Part shown: piece after piece, positions 40,941 to 49,665 of the stretch | How positions within the stretch are numbered: position 1 is the first letter of the stretch | Layout: every line of letters starts with the position of its first letter | Made by a program: the position numbers and the translations under genes | Assembly: GCF_017310015.1 (NCBI RefSeq) | Contig: NZ_CP022297.1 | Location: 2,418,001 to 2,482,000 of the forward strand | Length of the DNA stretch: 64,000 nucleotides | Source of the DNA: Marinobacterium iners | GTDB taxonomy: Bacteria; Pseudomonadota; Gammaproteobacteria; Pseudomonadales; Balneatricaceae | Reading direction: 5' to 3' | The notes under the pieces: generated by a model | Told to the model about the DNA's origin: nothing | The model's database searches: none | Seen by the model: only the letters and a program-made list of their open reading frames with translations

Positions 40941-41978
40941 ATGAAAATCTGCTTTCTGATGTACCCCTGGGAACAAATCAAACCGGACACCGACACCACA
41001 CTGCGCATGGTGCATGAGGCGGCCCTCCGTGGTCATACCGTGGCGATCACTTCACCCGCCAACCTGACCATTCGCGACAACATCAGCAGTGCGTTTTGCA
41101 ACGTATTGCGCAAGGGCAGCAAGGTGTCGGACAACATTCCATCCTTTTACCGCCACGCCGAATTCCGCCGCAGCCGTCTGCCACTGGCTGGCTTTGATGC
41201 CATCATCGTGCGTCTGAACCCGCCGCTGGATACCATCGTGCTGAACTTCCTGGATTCGGTTCATGGTGAAGTGTTTATCATGAATGGACTGGATGGCCTG
41301 CGCATTGGCAACAACAAACTCTATACAGCGGCATTTAACGGCCCCGCTGCACAGTATCTGCCGGTGACCCATGTATCCAAGAACAAGGACTACCTGGAAA
41401 AGGCACTGGATGAGTCACCCGGCGAGCGCATGATCCTCAAGCCGCTGAACGGCTTCGGTGGCAAGGGAGTGATCGTCATCGAGAAAAGCGCGCGTCAGAG
41501 CTTCCGCTCTCTGCTCGACTTCTACATCGGCAGTGGCAGCAGCAGCAACTATGTCATCCTGCAGGAATACATTGAAGGCGCCGAGAACGGCGATGTCCGT
41601 ATTCTGATGCTCAATGGCGAGCCGATTGGCGCAATGCGCCGCATCCCGGCCGAGAACGACATGCGCTCCAATGTGCACGCAGGCGGTCGCGTAGTGAAAC
41701 ACACCCTCACAAAACAGGAACTGGAACTGTGCCGCAGCTTCGGCCCGAAACTGGTGCGTGACGGCCTCTATTTCACCGGTTTGGATGTGATCAACGGCAA
41801 GTTGCTGGAAGTGAACGTCATGGCACCGGGTGGCATCGTTCGAATCAATAAGCTCAATCGGGTACGCCTGCAACGTCAGGTGATCGACTTTGTCGAAAAT
41901 GTGGTCGAGGCGCGCAACATGGTCGAACAGCGCAAAACCGCTTTCCGCAAGGTGATCGAAGATGCAGACGCTGTCTGA
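40941..41978 (+). CDS. Glutathione-synthetase-like ATP-grasp ligase
   Basis: The 345-residue product resembles GshB: an N-terminal domain (MKICFLMYPWEQIKPDTDTT) followed by ATP-grasp elements ILKPLNGFGGKGV near 164, ILQEYIEGAENGDVRILML near 206 and GLDVINGKLLEVNVMAPGG near 290. GshB adds glycine to gamma-glutamylcysteine, but here the gene is coupled by a 17-base overlap to a DUF1704/formylglutamate-hydrolase fusion and faces a RimK-like ligase. A different amino-acid ligation is therefore more likely; the true gshB may lie elsewhere. GGAGAAAGAC precedes the ATG. Confidence 0.82.
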   Translation: MKICFLMYPWEQIKPDTDTTLRMVHEAALRGHTVAITSPANLTIRDNISSAFCNVLRKGSKVSDNIPSFYRHAEFRRSRLPLAGFDAIIVRLNPPLDTIVLNFLDSVHGEVFIMNGLDGLRIGNNKLYTAAFNGPAAQYLPVTHVSKNKDYLEKALDESPGERMILKPLNGFGGKGVIVIEKSARQSFRSLLDFYIGSGSSSNYVILQEYIEGAENGDVRILMLNGEPIGAMRRIPAENDMRSNVHAGGRVVKHTLTKQELELCRSFGPKLVRDGLYFTGLDVINGKLLEVNVMAPGGIVRINKLNRVRLQRQVIDFVENVVEARNMVEQRKTAFRKVIEDADAV

Positions 41979-43944
41979 AGCCCAGGTTGTCAGCCTGATC
42001 GAAGCACGCCAGCCGGTTCACGCCCGGCTGCGCAACGCCGGGCTGACCATACGCATTGATGAGTATGTGCCGCTGGTATGCACCGTTTTACATGCGGGCA
42101 CCAGCCTGCGGCCTGAAATTTCCTCGCGGCTGGCCATCAGCGAAGAGCAGCGGCAGCGTTTCGAGACGACCGGTACGGAGCAGCTCGCCGCCCTGCTGCC
42201 GATCACGCTGATTGTTGAAGAATCTCGCCTGGGCTGCGACCTGAATTTTCCGCTGTCGCAATGCCTGCGCAGGCGCATCGACGGCCGCAGCCTGTGGCAG
42301 CGCCCTCCCACCAAGCAGATGCAACAGCGGGCTCATCGTCAGCACCAACGCTTCTACCATCTGCTGGATGCACTGTTGGATGCACTGGAAGAGGACCATG
42401 GCCACTGCCTGCTGATCGACCTTCACAGCCACCCACGAGAGCCAGATACCGAAAGCGGGATTTTTCACGTCATCGCCAGTCAGGTACGTTTGCCGGAAGG
42501 TGAAACGGTGGTCAATGGTCTGCTCAAGCAGCTTGACCAGATCAGCCTTCCCAACCAGAGCGTCAGTGTATCGACCGGTGAACCGATACATCAGGGAGAG
42601 TACCTGGGTGCTCATGTGAACACCCGTCATGAACAGACCCTGACCATCCCCTTACAGATCGACCCGGTATTCCGCGACAGAAGCGGCGCCCTGTATCCAC
42701 TGGTGGTGGATGCACTTTGCACCGGGCTGCATCACAGCCTGTACGAGACCGCCGCCATTCTGGCCCGGCAAAGGTCGGGCCAACGGATTCGCGGCCATGA
42801 CCTGATGCCCAGCGAACTACCTGGTGAAGTGCTGCGCGTCGACCGCGCACTTAAAAAGCTGGCCAAGGGGTTGGAGACTCTGTTGTACATCAACCCTATC
42901 AATATTGCCCGGGAAGAGCGGCTGTTCATGCGCAACCGTGGTCGCTATCAACCGCAGTTCCGCTATCGTCAGTTGCGCATTGACCCTTATGTACACCGCG
43001 AGAAGCTGTACCGCCTGCCGGTTGACCGCATCCGCGACCCTGCCCTGCGCCAGCTCTACCGTGAGGTGATCGATGCACTGGCCGAGCGGATCGACCTGCT
43101 GGTCAGCATCGGCAGTGACCGCTTCCTGTATAATTCACTGCGTTATTACGGTGAGCCTACCTCTGAAGATCTGGCGAATGCCCGTTTCCTGCTGCATGCC
43201 GCCGAACGGCCTGAAGAGCATAATGGCGTACGTTACAGTGCCGAAGAGATGATCCCGTTCTTCGAACAGAAAGCGCAGCAATGGGGGCTGGAGTGCAAGG
43301 TAGAGCTGTCGGATCGACTGCTGGCACAGGCGATGGTGAATAACGGCCGCAAGGCACTGCTGGTGAAACGCAGCGCCCGTGCCAGCGAGGCTGAGCTGCA
43401 CGCGCTGGCACATCATGAGCTGGGGGTTCACATGAGCACGTCGCTCAATGCTGCTGCTCAGCCGCTGAAGGTGTTTACCCTGGGCCTGCCCGGGAATACC
43501 CATGCGCAGGAAGGACTGGCGATTCTGAGCGAGTACCTGTGTGGCCACCTCACGCTGAAGCGTCTCAAGACACTGGCATTAAGGGTCATCGCGGTTGACC
43601 AGATGATCCGCTACAACGACTTCTGCCGCACCTGGCGCACGCTGGTGGAAGATCACGCCTGCCCAGAGGAAGAGGCATTCAAGATCACTGCACGGGTACA
43701 CCGTGGAGGCGGTTTCACCAAGGATCATCTCTACTTGAGCGGTTTCAGCCAGGCGTTGAAGCTGTGGCGCGAGGGGGATATCAAGGGGCTGTATATCGGC
43801 AAGACCGGCTTCAGCTACCTGCCACTGATCAACGAACTGCTGGCTCGCGGTCTTGTAGAGCCTCCGACCTACCTGCCCGACAGTCTGGTCAACCCACAAA
43901 ATTGCAGCCCCGAGATCACCTACCTGGTGAACTGTATCCGCTGA
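41962..43944 (+). CDS. N-formylglutamate hydrolase-like / DUF1704 peptidase fusion
   Basis: The N-terminal third (about residues 1-270) looks like an N-formylglutamate amidohydrolase domain, with LLIDLHSHPREPDTESG and later HVNTRHEQTLTIPLQ. The remainder (about 290-655) is a DUF1704 metallopeptidase with HHELGVH (about 483-489) and the family's QEGLA motif near 516. DUF1704 includes the eukaryotic tubulin tyrosine carboxypeptidase MATCAP, so removal of a C-terminal residue from a protein or peptide is a plausible activity. All visible zinc-site residues are intact. Its start overlaps the ATP-grasp gene, so ligase and hydrolase are probably made together. Fold of the N-terminal part is less certain. 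Confidence 0.78.
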   Translation: MQTLSEAQVVSLIEARQPVHARLRNAGLTIRIDEYVPLVCTVLHAGTSLRPEISSRLAISEEQRQRFETTGTEQLAALLPITLIVEESRLGCDLNFPLSQCLRRRIDGRSLWQRPPTKQMQQRAHRQHQRFYHLLDALLDALEEDHGHCLLIDLHSHPREPDTESGIFHVIASQVRLPEGETVVNGLLKQLDQISLPNQSVSVSTGEPIHQGEYLGAHVNTRHEQTLTIPLQIDPVFRDRSGALYPLVVDALCTGLHHSLYETAAILARQRSGQRIRGHDLMPSELPGEVLRVDRALKKLAKGLETLLYINPINIAREERLFMRNRGRYQPQFRYRQLRIDPYVHREKLYRLPVDRIRDPALRQLYREVIDALAERIDLLVSIGSDRFLYNSLRYYGEPTSEDLANARFLLHAAERPEEHNGVRYSAEEMIPFFEQKAQQWGLECKVELSDRLLAQAMVNNGRKALLVKRSARASEAELHALAHHELGVHMSTSLNAAAQPLKVFTLGLPGNTHAQEGLAILSEYLCGHLTLKRLKTLALRVIAVDQMIRYNDFCRTWRTLVEDHACPEEEAFKITARVHRGGGFTKDHLYLSGFSQALKLWREGDIKGLYIGKTGFSYLPLINELLARGLVEPPTYLPDSLVNPQNCSPEITYLVNCIR

Positions 43945-43962
43945 ATTGCTACAACCGGTCGT

Positions 43963-44802
43963 TCAGTATTCCAGCTGTTCCCGTGCCTCACTCCAAAGAG
44001 AGAGGCGCGGGCACTGATCCAGCAGCACCCCATCGCGAAACATCATCACCTCTCCTTCAGGCAATGGCTGCCAGCTACGTCCATCCAAAGGCACGCTTGC
44101 CAGCATTACGCCGGGGTTGTTACGCAGCGGTTCAATCTCGATACCGTCTATATGGGCGTTACCACTCTCGTCACACTCCAGCAGATGCAGTCCTGGCGCC
44201 GAAACAGTGCCATCAGCCTGACGCCTGCGGTCACTGTGGGCAAACAACAGCTCTCCGTCTGAGTAGAGAAAGTTGGCCGTACCGAGCTGGCGCATGCGTG
44301 CCGCAAAATCGGCCACCACCGCCAGTCGTACTTCCGGATCGGGACGCCCATCCTGCCAAACGGCACTGATGCGATTCATCAGTACACAGAAGGCACGTTC
44401 GGAGTCGGTTTCACCCACGGGACGGTAACCACCAGTGGGAAAACGCTTGGGGTTATGTATGAACTGGTTGAGATCACCATTATGTGCAAACAGGTGCATG
44501 CGTCCTGAGGCTTCTCGCTGAAACGGCTGGGTATTGCGCAGTGCCAGTTCGCCCTGAGTGGCATGCCGTATATGGCCGACAAACAGACTTGAAGGTCGAT
44601 GACGCTCCCGCAGCCAGTGCGCCGTCTCACTGTGAGCACAAGCGGCCGCTTCACGAATCAGCTGGACATCTGCTCCCTCATACCAAGCAAAACCCCAGCC
44701 ATCGCCATGAGGACCTTCCAGCCCACCATGACGAGCAAAGCGTTCCAGTGAAAGTGACAAATGCACAGGTTCAGCCGTTGAGATCGCCAGCAGCTCACAC
44801 AT
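43963..44802 (-). CDS. Class II glutamine amidotransferase, YafJ-like (copy 2)
   Basis: The protein starts MCELLAIST with Cys2 as nucleophile, followed by GPHGDGWGFAWYEG near 34, GHIRHATQG near 76 and FAHNGDL near 110, all as in YafJ-type glutaminases. It shares the fold and key residues with the gene at 20759-21547 but differs widely in sequence, so the two are paralogues with different roles. It is placed three bases after the MFS gene and next to the ATP-grasp/DUF1704 pair. It could supply ammonia or act as a gamma-glutamyl hydrolase in that pathway. YafJ family function is generally unknown. Confidence 0.85.
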   Translation of the reverse strand: MCELLAISTAEPVHLSLSLERFARHGGLEGPHGDGWGFAWYEGADVQLIREAAACAHSETAHWLRERHRPSSLFVGHIRHATQGELALRNTQPFQREASGRMHLFAHNGDLNQFIHNPKRFPTGGYRPVGETDSERAFCVLMNRISAVWQDGRPDPEVRLAVVADFAARMRQLGTANFLYSDGELLFAHSDRRRQADGTVSAPGLHLLECDESGNAHIDGIEIEPLRNNPGVMLASVPLDGRSWQPLPEGEVMMFRDGVLLDQCPRLSLWSEAREQLEY

Positions 44803-44805
44803 GAT

Positions 44806-45993
44806 TCAGGATACTCCAGCTGGTTGCGGAACTTCCTGCTGTCGACGCAAGGGCTCCAGCAACAGGATTGCCAACAGGGTAAAACCCACTACCGGGATCA
44901 TCAAGGCGTTCATCGCCTGCCAGCCCAGGCTGGACTCCAGCCAGCCAGCTGCCAGCGCCGAAAAGGTGACCGTCCCGAATACCAGAAATTCATTGGCGGC
45001 CTGAGTCCGCGCCTTCTCAGCCGGCCGATAGGCCCTGGTCAGGAAAGAGGTTGCGCAGATGAACATCCAGTTCCAGCCCAGACCCAGCAGGAACAGCGCA
45101 CTCCAGAAGTGCCACTCGCTGACACCGTGCAGGTTGATGCCAATACACACCAGCATGATGATCGCACCACAGAGCATAAGGCGCACTTCGCCAAAACGAC
45201 GAATAAGCTGGCCAGTAAAGAAGGATGGCAGGTACATGCCCAACACATGCCACTCAATGACGTTGGCTGCACTGGAAAAGGCATAGCCACAACGATCCAT
45301 CGCCAGCGGAGTTGCTGTCATCAGCAGGTTCATAACCGCATAACTTGTCATGCCCACAATCACCGCCAGCAAAAACCTTGGCTGCAGCAGGATTTGCCGC
45401 AACGACCTTACTTCGCCATTCGTCCCCTGCTGCATCGGCGGAATTCGAATTTGCGTCAGAAGAACAAGTGCCAGCAGATACAGCCCGGCGAGTACGGCAA
45501 AGGCGCCGCTGAAATCGGCACCGATCTCGAAGTCACGGCTGTAAACGGCAATATTGGGCCCCAGAATGGCCGCAACCACCCCACCCACCATTACCATGGA
45601 AATGGCACGACTTTCATAGCCCTTGTTGCACACTTCAACGGCGGCAAAGCGATACAACATGCCGAAGCCGATGCCCACCCCAAGGAGGGCAGTACCCGTA
45701 CAGAACAGCACAAACGAACGCTGTTGCAGCGCCAACAGGCAGAGCAAAGCACCGCTGAAGCCTATCAGGTTGCCCAGAAAGAAGCCGTTGCGCCGCCCGA
45801 TACGCTGCATGATCAGAGAAGCGGGAATGGTCGCCAGCATCAGACCTATGAACTGAAACGCCACTGGCAGCGTAATCCACTCACTGGCCGGTGCGAGCTG
45901 CAGCCCGATCAGGGCGTTGACCGATACCAGCAACACATTGCCGGTGTTCAACAATGCCTGACAGAGTGCCAATAACCAGACATGGCGATTCAT
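44806..45993 (-). CDS. Major facilitator superfamily transporter
   Basis: The 395-residue protein has about 12 membrane helices and the loop motif IMQRIGRRNGFFLGN (between helices 2 and 3), with a charged central loop near 190. This is the size and layout of MFS drug or metabolite exporters and of YcaD/SetA-like carriers; substrate is unknown. It is in one unit with the downstream amidotransferase gene (three-base gap), so it may export or import a product of the neighbouring ATP-grasp pathway. Confidence 0.85.
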   Translation of the reverse strand: MNRHVWLLALCQALLNTGNVLLVSVNALIGLQLAPASEWITLPVAFQFIGLMLATIPASLIMQRIGRRNGFFLGNLIGFSGALLCLLALQQRSFVLFCTGTALLGVGIGFGMLYRFAAVEVCNKGYESRAISMVMVGGVVAAILGPNIAVYSRDFEIGADFSGAFAVLAGLYLLALVLLTQIRIPPMQQGTNGEVRSLRQILLQPRFLLAVIVGMTSYAVMNLLMTATPLAMDRCGYAFSSAANVIEWHVLGMYLPSFFTGQLIRRFGEVRLMLCGAIIMLVCIGINLHGVSEWHFWSALFLLGLGWNWMFICATSFLTRAYRPAEKARTQAANEFLVFGTVTFSALAAGWLESSLGWQAMNALMIPVVGFTLLAILLLEPLRRQQEVPQPAGVS

Positions 45994-46232
45994 ATACTTA
46001 TTCCATCCAAGACCAAAGCCAGCTATTTAACGGCGATCTCTCCCCTTGATGCAAGCCGTAGCGGATCCCTGAGCCAAGCCGGGGCAAAAAAATACGGAAA
46101 AGGCGGCACTAATGTTGATAATCTGAGACACTAAACACAGGCAGTTCCCCCTGTATACTGTAGATAAAAGCTGAACATCAGACTCACGACCGGGGTCTGG
46201 GACTGATTCAAGTCAGAATGGATTGAACTGAT

Positions 46233-47030
46233 ATGAACCTCGATGAACTTCTGGTACTGGTAATTGAGCCCTCACGACTTCAACGGCATATCATCATCGA
46301 CATGCTCAAAGACGTCGGGCTACGTGAGATTGAGCCATTTGAAGAGGCCGGTCCCGCGCTTGAGCGGATGCAACATGTAGTGCCGGATATCGTTGTCTCT
46401 TCCATGCACCTGCCGGACATGACCGGCACTGAGCTGGTAACCCGCATGCGTGCCAGCGCCGAGCTGACCGACGTGACCTTCCTGTTGATCTCTTCGGAAA
46501 CCCACTACCGCTATCTGGAGCCGATTCGCCAAGCCGGCTCCATCGCCATCCTGCCGAAGCCGTTTCGGCGTGAAGAACTGGAAGTGGCCCTGCGCAACAC
46601 CATGCATTATATACGCGATACTCAGGAAACCGAACCGCTGGATAATGATGAGCTGGAAGACATGCAGGTGCTGGTGGTGGATGACAGTGTCATGTCACGC
46701 AAGTTTGTCCGCCGCAGCATGAACGCCATCGGGATCAATAATGTCATTGAAGCCAAAGATGGGGCCGAAGCACTGCAGATAATGAAACAGCAGCGCTTTG
46801 ATTTGGTGATCTCTGACTACAACATGCCGAATATTGATGGTCTGGAGCTGGTAGAGCATATTCGCCACTACAGCGATCAGCCGACTGTTCCGGTGATGAT
46901 GATCACCTCTGAGCAGAATCAAAGCCGTTTGGCTGCTGTTCAAAGTGCCGGGGTTTCTGCCATTTGCAACAAACCGCTCAACTACGACATGCTCAAGCAG
47001 CTGGTGCGTCAGCTGGTAGCGGTGAACTGA
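46233..47030 (+). CDS. Double receiver-domain response regulator
   Basis: Two CheY-like receiver domains are joined by a short acidic linker. In the first (about residues 6-122) the phospho-acceptor position reads VVSSMHLPDMTG, with Ser in place of Asp, so it cannot be phosphorylated in the usual way. The second (about 143-263) is complete: VVDDS, ISDYNMPNIDG, TSE and the Lys of NKPLN. No output domain is present, so it probably acts by protein contact, like CheY. It converges on a chemoreceptor gene with which it shares a terminator, which suggests a chemotaxis-related role. Confidence 0.88.
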   Translation: MNLDELLVLVIEPSRLQRHIIIDMLKDVGLREIEPFEEAGPALERMQHVVPDIVVSSMHLPDMTGTELVTRMRASAELTDVTFLLISSETHYRYLEPIRQAGSIAILPKPFRREELEVALRNTMHYIRDTQETEPLDNDELEDMQVLVVDDSVMSRKFVRRSMNAIGINNVIEAKDGAEALQIMKQQRFDLVISDYNMPNIDGLELVEHIRHYSDQPTVPVMMITSEQNQSRLAAVQSAGVSAICNKPLNYDMLKQLVRQLVAVN

Positions 47031-47055
47031 TCTCTAAAGATCAGTTCACCGTTTT
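47021..47055. terminator. Bidirectional terminator encoding both C-termini
   Basis: GGTGAACTGATC-TCTAAA-GATCAGTTCACC is a perfect 12-base stem. Each arm encodes the last two residues (Val-Asn) and stop of one of the two convergent genes. T-rich sequence follows on the plus strand (GTTTTCTCTT). Confidence 0.8.
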
Positions 47056-48855
47056 CTCTTCCGTATCCCGCAACAACTGCTCAGGGTTAAAGCCCATGAT
47101 CAGTGCCCCCCAGTGCTGACCATTAAGGTAGATCGGAATCGACAAATCATTCAGCACCTCACCGGTATCACGTACAAAGGTCTGCAGCAGGAACGGTGAA
47201 GTGTGAGAAGCCCGGCGCTTCTCGGCACGGTTGCCATTGAAAATGCGCCGATTGCGGCTTTGCAGGTTATCAACCTCAAAATTCCCGGTTAGAGGCTTCG
47301 AAACCTTGGAGTGGTGTGCCGGCGCATAACCATTCTTGTCCACCGTAATGGCATAGATAAACTCGGGTCGCTCGGTGATAAAACGGTCAAACAAAGGCTG
47401 CAGCGCCTGCTCAAAGCGGTTGGTGTAGCTGCAGTCGAACTTCTCAGGCTTCTGCCCCTTGTTGGTACAGCGGTAGTTGTGATCGAACAGATTCACGCCT
47501 TCGGCCTGCAGCCTCTGCATCGCGTCAACGGTTTCCTGTGCCCAGTGCTTGCCGGTCTGAATCATGCGCTCAAAACCACCATAGCCGATAATGAAACGTG
47601 ACAGCAGCTCCTGGGTTTCTTCCGTCGAGATTTCCAGCTCTTCAGAATAGGTGCGCGATTGCGCCATTTCATCACGGATGCCACCGGACAGCTCGGTAAT
47701 CTCACGCACATGACTATGCGATTCCCGGTTGGTGTGTGACAGTTCATCAATGGCGGCACTGATACCGGTCAGCTGTGCGTTAACCTCTTCGAAGTCATGT
47801 ACCATGCGGGCAAATTGTTCATTGGTACTGACAATGAACTGATCCGTGTTCTCGACGTACTCCAGAATATTGTGGGCACTGCTGCGAGTGCTCTCGACCA
47901 GACCCGCCATTTCACTGATGTTTTTGTCAATCTGCTGGGTAGCGGCACTGACCTTCTGTGAAAGGTTGCGCACCTCATCTGCCACGACAGCAAAACCACG
48001 CCCCGCCTCGCCCGCACGGGCGGCCTCAATGGATGCGTTCAAGGCCAGCAGGTTGGTCTGATCGGAAAAGTCCTTCACCATGGACAGAATACTGGTGATA
48101 TTGCCAGAGTTCTCGCTGAGCTTGTCCACCGTTTGCTGGAACCCAACCGCCAGATCGCACACCGCTTTGACCTGCTCCTGAACCCGTTTGAGCTCTTCGC
48201 TGGAGCCATGCACTTCCTGCATGTTGCTGTTGTTCTGTTCACTGATGGTGAGTGTGCTCTGGGCGATCTCGTCAATCGCCTGGGTCGACTCCTGACTGGA
48301 CTGAAATACCAGCTGGGCCTGTCCCTCCTGACGCTCCGCCGAAGCATGCGCCTGAATCACCACCTTCTGCAGTCGCGTTGCGCAGAGCGCTACGCTCACT
48401 GAGCGGCGCTGACTCTCGGCGATCATCCGTTTAAGACTGGCCGAAAACTCGTTGTAGGCCGCCGCCATTTCGGAAATTTCATCATGGGTGTATTCCGGCA
48501 AGGTGGCTGAAATATCACCATCTTCCTCCTTGATTGCACGCAGCACCGACGTAATTTCACGAATCGGGCGCAGAAACAGATGGCGCATGAAAAAGATGGT
48601 GAAGATGCCCGCCAGCAGCGCCAGCGTTACAGTGGTACCGGTCGCAAACATCAAGGCAATAAGACTGCTTTCGATCGCGCCAAGCTGGGTTTCATTCAGA
48701 TCGAGACTGTGCAGCAGCTGGCGCAGCTCTGCAGCGTAATAGATGCCAACCAGAATCAGAACCAGATGGGGTAACAGCAGGAAGATGACATTGCCCACAA
48801 TTTTTTTGGTCAATGTATTGAAAGCGGCCTTCTCAATAGCTGTATAGAGACTCAT
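47041..48855 (-). CDS. Methyl-accepting chemotaxis protein
   Basis: Two membrane helices (about residues 20-45 and 65-90) with only a short periplasmic loop are followed by a HAMP domain (about 90-145) and the signalling domain with hairpin tip SIEAARAGEAGRGFAVVADE near 275-295. About 150 residues follow the signalling domain (about 440-604) and look like a cytoplasmic ligand-binding region with several Cys, His and aromatic residues (DHNYRCTNKGQ). Sensing is therefore likely cytoplasmic rather than periplasmic. The four- or five-residue CheR tether seen in some receptors is absent. Confidence 0.9.
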   Translation of the reverse strand: MSLYTAIEKAAFNTLTKKIVGNVIFLLLPHLVLILVGIYYAAELRQLLHSLDLNETQLGAIESSLIALMFATGTTVTLALLAGIFTIFFMRHLFLRPIREITSVLRAIKEEDGDISATLPEYTHDEISEMAAAYNEFSASLKRMIAESQRRSVSVALCATRLQKVVIQAHASAERQEGQAQLVFQSSQESTQAIDEIAQSTLTISEQNNSNMQEVHGSSEELKRVQEQVKAVCDLAVGFQQTVDKLSENSGNITSILSMVKDFSDQTNLLALNASIEAARAGEAGRGFAVVADEVRNLSQKVSAATQQIDKNISEMAGLVESTRSSAHNILEYVENTDQFIVSTNEQFARMVHDFEEVNAQLTGISAAIDELSHTNRESHSHVREITELSGGIRDEMAQSRTYSEELEISTEETQELLSRFIIGYGGFERMIQTGKHWAQETVDAMQRLQAEGVNLFDHNYRCTNKGQKPEKFDCSYTNRFEQALQPLFDRFITERPEFIYAITVDKNGYAPAHHSKVSKPLTGNFEVDNLQSRNRRIFNGNRAEKRRASHTSPFLLQTFVRDTGEVLNDLSIPIYLNGQHWGALIMGFNPEQLLRDTEEKTVN

Positions 48856-48975
48856 CAGACACTCTTTCTTATCGTTATAGGCACAGGGGATGGCTTGCTT
48901 TGCGGCCTCCTGCGACGAAGTGATCTATTTTGGCCACAGATACAAGCGAGGTACCATCCTCCTTAGGTATCAAGA

Positions 48976-49665
48976 CTACCAGTTCAAACAGACAGTATAT
49001 TGAGCCAACTCAGCTCTTAATTGAATGTGTGCGGGGCAATGATGCGCCAGCAGAGCATGAAAACGCGGACCATGGTTCATCTGTTGCAGGTGACACAACT
49101 CATGCAGAATGACGTAATCCTGAAGCCTGGGCTCTAGCTGCAACAACCGCCAGTTCAGACCAACTTCACCTTTTGAGGAGCACTGTCCCCAGCGTGCTCG
49201 CCAGCTGCCGATGCTAATGCTCGCCGGTATCAATCCGGTTATCTGGGCCAATTCCTGACAGCGCGGGATCAAACGCGCTTCAGCCTCGGCCCGAAACCAC
49301 TGCTGCAGCAGAGCTCGCACGGCCTCACACTCTTCACGGCGCACCCGAGCCGAGAGGGTCAGTTTTAATTGTTCCGGCAACTGACGCACTTCGTTTCGGG
49401 CGGCTCTCTGCCACTCCAGTGCCAACCAGCGTCCATCCAACATTACACGACCACCCTGACTAATCTGGATCTGATACCGGCTGAGCTGCTCCCGCTGATG
49501 ACTCAAGTGACGGTTGATCCAGTCATTGCGACTGAGTACAAATCGATCAATTTCATCTCGACTGACACCGGCTGGAGCACGCACCTGAATTTCGGCATCA
49601 CGGATGCGAATGCCCAAGGTTTTACGCTTGCGGCTGCGGATCAGCTGGTAAGCGTGTGTCATCAC
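48976..49665 (-). CDS. YgjP-like zinc metallopeptidase (DUF45)
   Basis: The 229-residue protein has the YgjP/WLM-type peptidase signature: RARWGQCSSKGEVGLNWRLL followed by ILHELCHLQQMNHGPRF, giving HExxH and the downstream His ligand. Cellular role is not well known. The ATG overlaps the stop of tgpA by four bases, placing it last in the MoxR-DUF58-TgpA operon; the second Met may be the true start. Confidence 0.88.
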   Translation of the reverse strand: MMTHAYQLIRSRKRKTLGIRIRDAEIQVRAPAGVSRDEIDRFVLSRNDWINRHLSHQREQLSRYQIQISQGGRVMLDGRWLALEWQRAARNEVRQLPEQLKLTLSARVRREECEAVRALLQQWFRAEAEARLIPRCQELAQITGLIPASISIGSWRARWGQCSSKGEVGLNWRLLQLEPRLQDYVILHELCHLQQMNHGPRFHALLAHHCPAHIQLRAELAQYTVCLNW

